From the NCBI RefSeq assembly GCF_039523415.1, contig NZ_BAAAFG010000001.1, forward strand, positions 1 through 64,000: 64,000 nucleotides of DNA, in the 5' to 3' direction. Position 1 is the stretch's first letter. Every line of letters begins with the position of its first letter. Below the pieces are notes generated by a model, which had not been told where the DNA came from, ran no database searches, and saw only the letters and a program-made list of their open reading frames with translations. This document shows positions 1 through 8,144 of this stretch, piece after piece. Both the position numbers and the translations under genes were made by a program. This stretch comes from Gangjinia marincola. GTDB lineage: Bacteria > Bacteroidota > Bacteroidia > Flavobacteriales > Flavobacteriaceae.

Positions 1-714
1 GTAACCCAGATGTGAGTGATCCAAACCCTGCAACACCAACAGCAGTTGATGATAATGCAACAGCAGATCCTGGCGTAGCAGAGACGATCGATATCTTAGG
101 CAACGACGATTACTTAGATAACTTAGATCCGAACAATGTAGGAACGACAGCGATCACTGACTTAGGAACAGGAACAGCCGCAGGAACAATTGTCTTTGAC
201 AATGATACTGGTGAGTTGATCTATACTCCAACAGCAGGCGAAGCAGGTACAACAGTAACGGTAGATTACCAGGTATGTAACACAGATCCGGACCCGGATG
301 TATGTGCCACAGCAACGGTAACAATTGTAGTAAGCGATCCGGGTGCAGTGGATACTGATCAAGACGGTAACCCAGATGTGAGTGATCCAAACCCTGCAAC
401 ACCAACAGCAGTTGATGATAATGCAACAGCAGATCCTGGCGTAGCAGAGACGATCGATATCTTAGGAAACGATGATTACCTGGATAACTTAGATCCGAAC
501 AATGTAGGAACGACAGCGATCACTGACTTAGGAACAGGAACAGCCGCAGGAACAATTGTCTTTGACAATGATACTGGTGAGTTGATCTATACTCCAACAG
601 CAGGCGAAGCAGGTACAACAGTAACGGTCGACTATCAAGTATGCAATACTGATCCGGACCCGGATGTATGTGCAACGGCTACAGTAACGATTGTCGTTAG
701 TGATCCTGGCATAC
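1..714 (+). repeat. Two tandem 366-bp coding repeats
   Basis: The DNA from position 1 recurs from position 367 with a 366-bp period (122 codons) and only scattered, mostly synonymous differences, for example ggcaacgacgattac against ggaaacgatgattac. The second copy fades near 714, where the calcium-binding region begins. More copies probably lie upstream of the window. Confidence 0.9.
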
Positions 715-1775
715 TGGATAGTGACGGAGATGGAGTTTCTGATGACCAAGAAGATATTGATGGAACAAATCCTGATGATCCTTGTGACTTAATCGTAGCT
801 AATCAGGATACAACACCTTCAGATGCTTGGAATGCTGATGATTGTGATGGAGATGGAGTTACTAATGGAGATGAAGTATTGGATACTACTGACCCATTAG
901 ACCCTTGTGACCTGATCATTTCAAGTCAGACTGTAGATCCTTCCGAAGAATGGCTTGGTCTAGACTGTGATGGTGATACAGTTTCTAATGGAGATGAACT
1001 TCCTAATGGAGATACTGATGGTGACGGCGTTCCAGATGTATTTGATACAGATGATGATGGTGACTCAATACCAACTATTGATGAGAATCCTGGTGATGAA
1101 CAGGATACAGATGATGATGGTATTCCAGACTACCTGGATGAAGATGATGACGGAGATGGAGTATTGACTGATACTGAAATAAATACTGATGACACTGATC
1201 CATTAGATCCATGTGATTTTATTCCAGATAGTCAAACTGTCGATACTTCTGATTCGTGGAATGATCTAGATTGTGATGATGATGATGTTCCTAATGGAGA
1301 AGAAGTAGAAGGTGATACTGATGGAGATGGCACTGATGATGTATTCGATACAGATGATGATGGTGACGGTATACTAACAGAAGATGAAAATCCTGACCCT
1401 GACGGCGACGGTGACGTATCTGACGCACTGGATAGTGATGAAGACGGCACACCAGATTATTTAGATCCAGATGTAGCGATAATCATATACAACTTAGTTT
1501 CGCCAGATCCAGACGGAAATAACGATTTCTTTAGGATTGGTAATATTGAAGCCTACCCAGATAATGAAGTGAAAATTTATAACAGATGGGGAGTTTTAGT
1601 GTATGAAGCTGAGGGTTATAATAATAATACTGTTCGTTTTGAAGGAGTTTCAGATGGACGAGTAACTATAAATGAAGGAGATAAACTTCCTGTCGGGACT
1701 TACTTTTATATCGTGACGTATCGAGGAGATGGAGTCAACGAAGAAAAAGCTGGTTATTTATACATAAATCGTTAA
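1..1775 (+). CDS. Giant repetitive cell-surface protein, 3' part, with gliding-type C-terminal domain
   Basis: The reading frame is open at the window edge, so the gene starts upstream; the GTG at position 12 is an internal Val codon (the same NPDV context recurs at 367). The visible 591 residues hold two near-identical 122-residue repeats with immunoglobulin/cadherin-like character (VDDNATADPG...TIVVSDPG), then a long acidic stretch of thrombospondin type 3-like calcium-binding motifs (DSDGDGVSDD, DTDGDGVPD). The last 90 residues fit the gliding-motility C-terminal family (CHU_C, TIGR04131): a PDGNNDFF start, NRWGVLVYE and a GTYFYIV strand. That domain directs type IX secretion and surface display in flavobacteria. 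A PorP/SprF-like gene follows at once, as in sprB-sprF loci. Likely role: adhesin or gliding protein; the ligand cannot be inferred. Confidence 0.88.
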   Translation, partial: NPDVSDPNPATPTAVDDNATADPGVAETIDILGNDDYLDNLDPNNVGTTAITDLGTGTAAGTIVFDNDTGELIYTPTAGEAGTTVTVDYQVCNTDPDPDVCATATVTIVVSDPGAVDTDQDGNPDVSDPNPATPTAVDDNATADPGVAETIDILGNDDYLDNLDPNNVGTTAITDLGTGTAAGTIVFDNDTGELIYTPTAGEAGTTVTVDYQVCNTDPDPDVCATATVTIVVSDPGILDSDGDGVSDDQEDIDGTNPDDPCDLIVANQDTTPSDAWNADDCDGDGVTNGDEVLDTTDPLDPCDLIISSQTVDPSEEWLGLDCDGDTVSNGDELPNGDTDGDGVPDVFDTDDDGDSIPTIDENPGDEQDTDDDGIPDYLDEDDDGDGVLTDTEINTDDTDPLDPCDFIPDSQTVDTSDSWNDLDCDDDDVPNGEEVEGDTDGDGTDDVFDTDDDGDGILTEDENPDPDGDGDVSDALDSDEDGTPDYLDPDVAIIIYNLVSPDPDGNNDFFRIGNIEAYPDNEVKIYNRWGVLVYEAEGYNNNTVRFEGVSDGRVTINEGDKLPVGTYFYIVTYRGDGVNEEKAGYLYINR

Positions 1776-1814
1776 TCGAACCTTAAAACAAGCATCATGA
1801 TAACATTTAACAAC

Positions 1815-2765
1815 ATGAAAAATAGAATCTTAATCACCTTGTTTTTTGGCTTATCCTTTAATGGAATAAGTATTGCTCAACAAGATGCACAGTACACCCA
1901 ATACATGTATAATACCATAAGCTTCAATCCAGCTTATACGGGTACAAGGGAATCCCTTAGTGGTTTATTTCTTTACAGAAATCAATGGTGGGGATTAGAT
2001 GGTGCACCAGATACTTTTACGTTATCGGTGCATTCTCCCGTAGATTTTCGTAAAAAGATAGGCTTAGGCCTGTCTGTAGTAAGAGATGAAATTGGTCCTA
2101 CTGCAGAAACGTATATTGATGCTACATTTTCATATAATATCAATACATCAGATTTATCTAAACTTGCTTTTGGACTTAAAGTAGGAGGACATATTCTAGA
2201 CGTGAATTTTAATGAACTAAACACATTTGATCCAATCGCTGAAGACTTATCAGGCGCTATAGATAATAAATTTTCACCAAATTTTGGAGTAGGTCTTTTT
2301 CATTACAGTGATCGTCATTATGTTGGTTTTTCGGTTCCTAATATCTTAGAGACAGAACATTTTGATGAGTCATTATCCATTGATAATCAAGATCAAAATT
2401 TTATCGCAAAAGAGAGAATGACGTATTATTTGACCGGTGGTTATGTATTTGATGTTGGTGCCTATACAAAATTTAAGCCGGCGCTTTTACTCAAAGGAAT
2501 TGACGGAGCGCCTTTACAAGCAGATGTTAGTGCAAATTTCCTTTTTAATGATCGCTTAACGCTTGGGGCTGCGTATCGATGGAGTGCCGCAGTAAGTGCT
2601 TTGGTTGGTTTTCAGTTTAATGAACAATGGATGATAGGTTTTGCTTATGACCGAGAAACTACTGAGTTGGGCCAAACTCAATTTAACGATGGTTCAATGG
2701 AAGTCTTCTTAAGGTTTGACCTGTTTAAAGCATACGATCGTATAATTTCTCCAAGATTCTTTTAA
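1815..2765 (+). CDS. PorP/SprF family type IX secretion system membrane protein
   Basis: Outer-membrane protein of the PorP/SprF family, about 316 residues, usual length for the group. The family pattern is clear: after the signal peptide come QQDAQYTQYMYN and FNPAYTGTR, then alternating amphipathic strands, ending with an aromatic strand (EVFLRFDLF). The start is placed at the second ATG because it gives a clean signal peptide (MKNRILITLFFG...SIAQQ); an in-frame ATG at 1797 would add six residues. The gene sits 39 bp after a CHU_C-terminated adhesin and 20 bp before an OmpA-like gene. Family members beside such adhesins (SprF beside SprB) are needed for their secretion or attachment, so this is probably the dedicated partner of the upstream protein. 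Confidence 0.9.
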   Translation: MKNRILITLFFGLSFNGISIAQQDAQYTQYMYNTISFNPAYTGTRESLSGLFLYRNQWWGLDGAPDTFTLSVHSPVDFRKKIGLGLSVVRDEIGPTAETYIDATFSYNINTSDLSKLAFGLKVGGHILDVNFNELNTFDPIAEDLSGAIDNKFSPNFGVGLFHYSDRHYVGFSVPNILETEHFDESLSIDNQDQNFIAKERMTYYLTGGYVFDVGAYTKFKPALLLKGIDGAPLQADVSANFLFNDRLTLGAAYRWSAAVSALVGFQFNEQWMIGFAYDRETTELGQTQFNDGSMEVFLRFDLFKAYDRIISPRFF

Positions 2766-2785
2766 AAATATAAATCATACAACAT

Positions 2786-4522
2786 ATGCAGCTTATTAAA
2801 AAAGGTGTTTTACTCATCACATTTTCAATTTCATTAATCAGTTATGGTCAAAAGTTAGATCGAAAGTTAGAACCTGTTAATGAAAAATATGAACGATTTG
2901 AATACGCGGATGCAATAAAAATCTATAAATATTACATCAATAAGGGATATGAGAGCGAGGAGCTTTTTAGACGTCTTGCAAATTCTTATTATTTCATAGT
3001 CGATTTTGAAAACGCGGCGATTTATTACGATAAGCTATTTAAACTTAATCCTAATCAGGATGCCGAACATATCTACAGGTATGCCCTTTCACTTAAAACA
3101 GTTGGAGAGTACGATAAGGCAGATGAACAATTGCTTAGGATAAACGAAAAACGACAAGAAGACATTAGAGTCAATGAATATCTAGAAAATAAGAATTACC
3201 TACAGGATATTTTGAATATGGATGAAATGTTTGCAATAAAAGATGTTGGAATAAATTCCAGGCTATCAGATTTTGGCCCATCGTTTTATAAAGATCAACT
3301 GGTTTTTGCATCTAACAGAGAGGGTGGTGTGGCAAATGTGGTTGTTCACAAGTGGAATAATCAGCCGTTTTTAGACTTATATTATAGTAAGATGGACGAT
3401 AAAGGTTTAGAGACTGGTGTCGTTAAACTCAATGATGAAATTAATACAAAGTTTCACGAATCTACAACAGCCTTTACAAAAGACGGGAAGTATATGTACT
3501 TTACCAGAAATAATTTTTATGGTGACGATTACAAAGAAAGCGAAGAGGGTATTAATCTGTTGAAAATCTTTAGAGCAACGAATGTAAATGGAACCTGGAC
3601 AAATGTCGTTGAGCTACCATTTAGTAGTGATAATTATTCTGTTGCACATCCTGCGCTTAGTCCAGATGAAACAAAGCTCTATTTCGCTTCAGACATGCCT
3701 GGTACACTTGGGCAATCTGATATTTTCATGGTAGAAATTACAGGTGACAATACTTACGGTGAACCTGTAAATCTTGGAAAAGAAATTAATACAGAAGCTA
3801 AAGAGTCTTTTCCATTTATTTCAAAAGAAGGGACGCTTTATTTTTCATCTACAGGTCATCCTGGATTAGGCGGATTCGATACATTTTATGCGTTGCGCAC
3901 AAATGATGAGTTCTCCCAACCCATGAATGCTGGAGAGCCGATAAATGGAAAATACGATGACTTTGGTTTAATAATTGACGACGATCTCAATATCGGTTAT
4001 TTTGCTTCAAATAGACCTGGCGGAGAAGGAGATGATGATATTCTTGGTTTTACCAGACTAGTAAAACCTCCAAAAGAGGAATTAGAGAAGATTGATGTGG
4101 AAGTAGTTGAAGAGGTAGAAGAAGAACCAAAACTGGTATTTACCAGTGGTGATCGATTGAATAAATACTTTGATCTAGATGATTCTGATCCTATTTACTT
4201 CAATTTTGATAAATCAAATATTAGGTCAGAAGCAGCTCCTAAACTTGATAAGATCGTAAAAGTATTAACAGATAATCCTGAAATTAACTTGATCATAAAG
4301 TCACATACCGATATCAGGGGATCTAAATCTTATAATGAAGCTTTATCTAAAAGAAGAGCAGAAAGCACTAAAAAATATCTTGTTAATGCTGGAATAGATG
4401 CTAACCGATTAGATATTGATTGGTTTGGTGAAAATCAGCCTTCTGTGCGATGTGATGTCGTAATTAGCTGTAAAGAAGAACAACACCTGCTAAACAGAAG
4501 ATCAGAATTCTTTATCAAGTAA
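2786..4522 (+). CDS. TPR / beta-propeller / OmpA-like envelope protein
   Basis: 578 residues with an N-terminal signal peptide (about 1-21), TPR-like helices (about 30-130), a PD40/WD40-like beta-propeller (about 150-400; blades such as LSPDETKLYFAS and SKEGTLYFSS), an acidic linker and a C-terminal OmpA peptidoglycan-binding domain (about 465-578). The OmpA core shows the NFDKSNI strand, SHTDIRGSKSYNEALSKRRA and the GIDANRL helix. Domain order resembles the PorE-type T9SS component, although the carboxypeptidase-like domain often seen between propeller and OmpA is absent, so this is more likely an adhesin-locus paralogue than PorE itself. It ends the co-directional trio and is followed by a strong hairpin. 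Confidence 0.85.
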   Translation: MQLIKKGVLLITFSISLISYGQKLDRKLEPVNEKYERFEYADAIKIYKYYINKGYESEELFRRLANSYYFIVDFENAAIYYDKLFKLNPNQDAEHIYRYALSLKTVGEYDKADEQLLRINEKRQEDIRVNEYLENKNYLQDILNMDEMFAIKDVGINSRLSDFGPSFYKDQLVFASNREGGVANVVVHKWNNQPFLDLYYSKMDDKGLETGVVKLNDEINTKFHESTTAFTKDGKYMYFTRNNFYGDDYKESEEGINLLKIFRATNVNGTWTNVVELPFSSDNYSVAHPALSPDETKLYFASDMPGTLGQSDIFMVEITGDNTYGEPVNLGKEINTEAKESFPFISKEGTLYFSSTGHPGLGGFDTFYALRTNDEFSQPMNAGEPINGKYDDFGLIIDDDLNIGYFASNRPGGEGDDDILGFTRLVKPPKEELEKIDVEVVEEVEEEPKLVFTSGDRLNKYFDLDDSDPIYFNFDKSNIRSEAAPKLDKIVKVLTDNPEINLIIKSHTDIRGSKSYNEALSKRRAESTKKYLVNAGIDANRLDIDWFGENQPSVRCDVVISCKEEQHLLNRRSEFFIK

Positions 4523-4570
4523 TTTTTTTGCGGTCCATATGTGGCTTACAAATAAGAATCACGAATGCCT

Positions 4571-4604
4571 AAAATATTCGATTAATTATTTAATCGAATA
4601 TTTT
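4571..4604. terminator. Perfect 15-bp hairpin between convergent genes
   Basis: Left arm 4571-4585 (aaaatattcgattaa) and right arm 4590-4604 are exact reverse complements around the 4-base loop ttat, with T-rich sequence on the plus side and the A-run giving T's on the minus side. It can terminate both the OmpA-like gene and the minus-strand lipoprotein gene; the TAA stop of the latter (4590-4592) lies inside the right arm. Confidence 0.75.
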
Positions 4605-5999
4605 TTTGCTGTTATCAAGCTTATTAACAATCAGCGGGTCTTTTAAATATAAATCACCGCGTATAATCTTGCTTCCTTGATCTATTAAAAGGGTTTTATC
4701 CAAGTAGTAGTAAAGTAGTTTTCTATCAAGGTTTATTTTGCCCAGTTGATATTCATCTGTGGGATCGTAATTATATCGCTCCATTACATCAAGCCATAAG
4801 TCTGTATCGTCATCGATATTTAATCCTAAAAATGTCATATCTTCAAACTGCGTCTTTAAATTGTTGATTATAGTATGTTGATTGATATGATGTTCTGGAT
4901 ATCGACTGGACCAAGTGTAAATTAGTGTTGTCTTATATACGGTTTCTTTAAAATTAGTAGTATCCTTTTGAGGAGTTATTAAATTTGGATTACTAATATA
5001 ATTACCAGGAATATATCCCTGCTGAATTTTAGCAAGGTTATCGATTTTTTCAAAATTATTACGATCATTACTCATCGAGTCCAATAAATTTAGGACTGAG
5101 GTGATATGATTGGTATCATTGGCTAATATGATTGCTTTTAATCCAAATTTTCTCAAAAAATAATTTGTGGTTTCTTGAGGTAGAGGTAAAGATCTTACAA
5201 TTTCTATTTTACGTTTAAGCATATCAAAATTATTATGCTCAAAGCATTGTGTATAGCTGGCATCACAGTCTTCGATGGATTTATTTTGAATGTAGGTGTC
5301 AATAAATCGTGTTATAGATAGGTGTTTATTTAATCTGGGATGGTTGAAATTAATATTATCCCGATAATCAAAAAAATCATTAGGAAGCATCGCCAAATAG
5401 GAACGATTATATTTGAGGAGCAAGTAGAAATAGCGTTCCTTAAAATAGTCCGTTTCGTATTGAATAAGATCACTTATCAAACGAGTAAACCCCGGATCGA
5501 AATCGTGTTTTTGAGATAATGTAGTGAGGCGATCAAATTGCTGTTTTGATAGAGAATCAGAAATTTTCTCAAATTCTTCAGGTGTTTTTTTATAGAGGGT
5601 AAGAATCAAATCATCATTGTGTTCATCAACTAAAAATAGATTGATCAACAAGTTATTTTCAGCAGCTCTGGTTCCGCTAAATTGCAAGGTTTCGTCAAAT
5701 TCGATAGTATTTAGGCGAAGTTTTAGGCTATCTCCGGGAGTTAAATAAATATTTTGCTGTTCAGGATAATGTGAAAAGCGGTATAAGCCAGCACTATCCA
5801 GATCGAGTGAGAAATAAAATTCGCCCTTATCAGTTAAGAAAGCTGTGTCAGTTTTTTTAGATGTTGTTTCTAATACAACATAATCTTTTATTGGATTGAC
5901 AATTTCGCCACTAAAGCTTGTTGTTTTGTTTTTTTTATTTTCAGGTTGACATGATAATATCAGTATTCCCAAAAAAAGAATTATACAATTCTTTATCAT
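4590..5999 (-). CDS. DUF4369-like lipoprotein with degenerate thioredoxin-like C-terminus
   Basis: The longer frame reaching 6137 is unlikely; the ATG at 5999 gives a clear lipoprotein signal (MIKNCIILFLGILILSC), leaving 469 residues. The N-terminal part (about 25-125) resembles the beta-sandwich DUF4369 domain found in front of AhpC/TSA-type thioredoxins of Bacteroidota (FSGEIVNP..., YLTPGDSLKLRLN). The middle is helical. The C-terminal 120 residues look like a thioredoxin fold (TTLIYTWSSRYPEHH, FLGLNIDDD), but the position of the CXXC active site reads SSRYP, with no cysteines, so it should not be an active reductase. It probably sits in the periplasm or outer membrane. It stands alone, divergent from the ABC-F gene. 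Confidence 0.75.
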   Translation of the reverse strand: MIKNCIILFLGILILSCQPENKKNKTTSFSGEIVNPIKDYVVLETTSKKTDTAFLTDKGEFYFSLDLDSAGLYRFSHYPEQQNIYLTPGDSLKLRLNTIEFDETLQFSGTRAAENNLLINLFLVDEHNDDLILTLYKKTPEEFEKISDSLSKQQFDRLTTLSQKHDFDPGFTRLISDLIQYETDYFKERYFYLLLKYNRSYLAMLPNDFFDYRDNINFNHPRLNKHLSITRFIDTYIQNKSIEDCDASYTQCFEHNNFDMLKRKIEIVRSLPLPQETTNYFLRKFGLKAIILANDTNHITSVLNLLDSMSNDRNNFEKIDNLAKIQQGYIPGNYISNPNLITPQKDTTNFKETVYKTTLIYTWSSRYPEHHINQHTIINNLKTQFEDMTFLGLNIDDDTDLWLDVMERYNYDPTDEYQLGKINLDRKLLYYYLDKTLLIDQGSKIIRGDLYLKDPLIVNKLDNSKKIFD

Positions 6000-6121
6000 T
6001 TCGTCATCATTTTCATAACCTCTTACAGTGTAAAAATATTCTATCTCAAAGGTATTGGCTGTTAAGTGGTCGTTAAACCTTTTAGGTTTTGAATCCGTTT
6101 CAAAATGACCGTTAAATTGAT

Positions 6122-6151
6122 TACTTTTGCACCTCAAAATAAATGAGGAGG
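6122..6151 (+). promoter_or_regulatory. Putative flavobacterial -7 box and strong Shine-Dalgarno
   Basis: TACTTTTG at 6122-6129 fits the Bacteroidota -7 element TAnnTTTG; I see no convincing -33 TTG at the expected distance. AGGAGG at 6146-6151, seven bases before the ATG at 6159, is an unusually strong ribosome-binding site for this phylum, where such sites are generally weak. Confidence 0.5.
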
Positions 6152-6158
6152 AAAATAT

Positions 6159-7793
6159 ATGCTTTCAGTTTCAAATCTATCAGTACAATTTGGTAAACGA
6201 GTTCTTTTTGATGAAGTAAATACATCGTTCAAACAGGGAAACTGTTACGGAATAATCGGAGCAAACGGTGCAGGGAAATCAACGTTTTTACGTATTATTT
6301 CGGGAAAAAGTGAGCCTACATCTGGGCATGTTCATTTGGAACCGGGTAAGCGTATGTCTGTGTTAGAACAAAATCACAACCTGTATGATGAGCACACGGT
6401 TCTGGAAACTGTGTTGATGGGAAATAAACCTCTATTTGATGTCAAAACTCAGATTGACGCTTTATACGCAGATTATAGCGATGAGAATGCCGAAAAGATT
6501 GGAGAGCTACAACAAACTTTTGAGGAAATGGACGGCTGGAATGCCGAAAGTAATGCAGCTTCACTTTTATCTAATTTAGGTATACCTGCAGATTACCATT
6601 ACTCTACGATGGCAGAGTTGGACGGAAAACAAAAAGTAAGGGTTCTTCTGGCTCAGGCGCTATTTGGTAATCCTGATGTATTAATCATGGATGAGCCGAC
6701 TAACGACTTGGATTATGAAACAATCACGTGGTTAGAGAACTTTTTAGCCAACTATGACAATACTGTTATTGTAGTATCTCACGACCGTCACTTTTTAGAT
6801 AGTGTATGTACGCATATTAGTGATATTGACTTTGGGAAAATCTCACACTTTTCTGGAAACTATTCGTTTTGGTATGAATCTTCTCAGTTAGCGGCAAGAC
6901 AACGCGCCCAGCAGAATAAAAAAGCCGACGAGAAGAAAAAAGAATTGCAAGAATTCATTGCACGTTTTAGCGCTAACGTGGCAAAGTCAAAACAGGCCAC
7001 TTCACGTAAGAAAATGATTGATAAACTCAATATTGAGGAGATTAAGCCTTCTAGTAGAAGGTATCCTGCGATCATATTTGAGCGTGAGCGTGAAGCCGGA
7101 GATCAAATCTTAAACGTTGAAGGTCTTTCAGCAACAAGCTTGGAAGGTGAAACACTTTTTGATAATGTTCATATAAACCTAGCTAAGGGAGATAAAGTCG
7201 CTTTAATTTCTAGAGATTCACGGGCAACTACTGCGTTTTATGAAATAATAAATGGAAAGAAAGAACCTGATGCAGGCAAATTTCAATGGGGAGTAACTAC
7301 GACTCAAAGTTACTTACCGCTGGATAATGAAGAATACTTTACAGATAAAGAATTAAACCTAGTGGATTGGCTACGTCAATGGGCAAAAACTGATGAAGAA
7401 CGTGAAGAAGTTCACATTCGTGGTTTTTTAGGTAAAATGCTGTTTAGTGGCGAAGAGGCTCTAAAAAAATGTAATGTTTTAAGTGGAGGGGAGAAAGTGC
7501 GCTGTATGACCAGTAAAATGATGATGACACGTGCTAATGTGTTGACCCTGGATGAGCCTACCAATCACTTGGACTTAGAATCGATTACGGCATTTAACAA
7601 TGCCTTGAAAAATTTTAAGGGAACGGTAATTTTGACGACACATGATCACGAATTCATGCAAACGGTAGCTAACCGAATCATAGAGCTTACACCAAATGGG
7701 GTAATTGATCGGTACTTATCTTTTGATGATTATATGAATGATAAGTCCATCAAAGAGCTAAGAAATAAAATGTATGCTCAAGTAGAAGCGTAA
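6159..7793 (+). CDS. ABC-F family ATPase, YbiT-like, second ATP site degenerate
   Basis: 544-residue cytosolic protein with two ATP-binding domains and no membrane segment, the ABC-F layout of ribosome-associated translation factors. Similarity to E. coli YbiT is strong in the linker (FSANVAKSKQATSRKKMIDK). Domain 1: Walker A GANGAGKS (34-41), Walker B LIMDEP (175-180), but its signature is MAELDGKQK rather than LSGGE. Domain 2: LSGGE signature (441-445) and Walker B (LTLDEPTNHLD) are intact, yet the Walker A position reads SRDSRATT (351-358), without the glycines and lysine. The composite site made by Walker A1 and signature 2 is therefore intact while the other is degenerate on both sides. 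Monocistronic, followed by a terminator. Confidence 0.92.
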   Translation: MLSVSNLSVQFGKRVLFDEVNTSFKQGNCYGIIGANGAGKSTFLRIISGKSEPTSGHVHLEPGKRMSVLEQNHNLYDEHTVLETVLMGNKPLFDVKTQIDALYADYSDENAEKIGELQQTFEEMDGWNAESNAASLLSNLGIPADYHYSTMAELDGKQKVRVLLAQALFGNPDVLIMDEPTNDLDYETITWLENFLANYDNTVIVVSHDRHFLDSVCTHISDIDFGKISHFSGNYSFWYESSQLAARQRAQQNKKADEKKKELQEFIARFSANVAKSKQATSRKKMIDKLNIEEIKPSSRRYPAIIFEREREAGDQILNVEGLSATSLEGETLFDNVHINLAKGDKVALISRDSRATTAFYEIINGKKEPDAGKFQWGVTTTQSYLPLDNEEYFTDKELNLVDWLRQWAKTDEEREEVHIRGFLGKMLFSGEEALKKCNVLSGGEKVRCMTSKMMMTRANVLTLDEPTNHLDLESITAFNNALKNFKGTVILTTHDHEFMQTVANRIIELTPNGVIDRYLSFDDYMNDKSIKELRNKMYAQVEA

Positions 7794-7810
7794 TAGAATC
7801 ATACTTATTA

Positions 7811-7849
7811 AAAAAAGCACCTTGTCCAACTGGATTAAGGTGCTTTTTT
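7811..7849. terminator. Bidirectional rho-independent terminator
   Basis: Arms 7811-7823 (aaaaaagcacctt) and 7837-7849 are exact complements, with an additional inner tcca/tgga pairing, and T-runs on both strands. It lies between the ABC-F gene and the convergent DUF2007 gene. Confidence 0.85.
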
Positions 7850-7863
7850 TGAAACTTAACTTT

Positions 7864-8088
7864 TTAAGCTAAAGCTTCGTCTATAACTTTTTTCGCCTTT
7901 GCGTATTCGTTAGTATGAACTAAGACCTGTATTTGACCTGGGAGCCCACCACCAAAACCTGCTCTAAGACCAGACTCAAAATTGTCCTTGACAATATAAT
8001 TGATGGAGGCATCTTCTAGCGTTGACTTGATTAAGGTAACTTCTACTTGTGACCCTGTATATACGTGTTTATATTCTTTATCACTCAT
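7864..8088 (-). CDS. DUF2007 family small protein
   Basis: 74 residues matching the DUF2007 (putative signal transducing protein) family: an opening strand KHVYTGSQVEVTLIKSTLED, a glycine-rich turn (FGGGLPGQIQVLVH) and a closing helix (EYAKAKKVIDEA). The fold is PII-like/ferredoxin-like; no enzymatic residues are evident and the function in this family is not established. It lies 56 bp downstream of lysA on the same strand, so the two may be co-transcribed, and it ends at the shared terminator. Confidence 0.8.
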   Translation of the reverse strand: MSDKEYKHVYTGSQVEVTLIKSTLEDASINYIVKDNFESGLRAGFGGGLPGQIQVLVHTNEYAKAKKVIDEALA

Positions 8089-8144
8089 AATACTATTTTA
8101 AGTTACTCTAAAAATACATAACCATACAGAATTTATAGACCACC

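Noticed and set aside
1..714. Tandem repeats considered as a CRISPR array
   Set aside because: The period is 366 bp, fully coding and without spacers.
5997..6137. N-terminal extension of the DUF4369-like lipoprotein gene
   Set aside because: The extension hides the lipoprotein signal and overlaps the probable promoter of the ABC-F gene.
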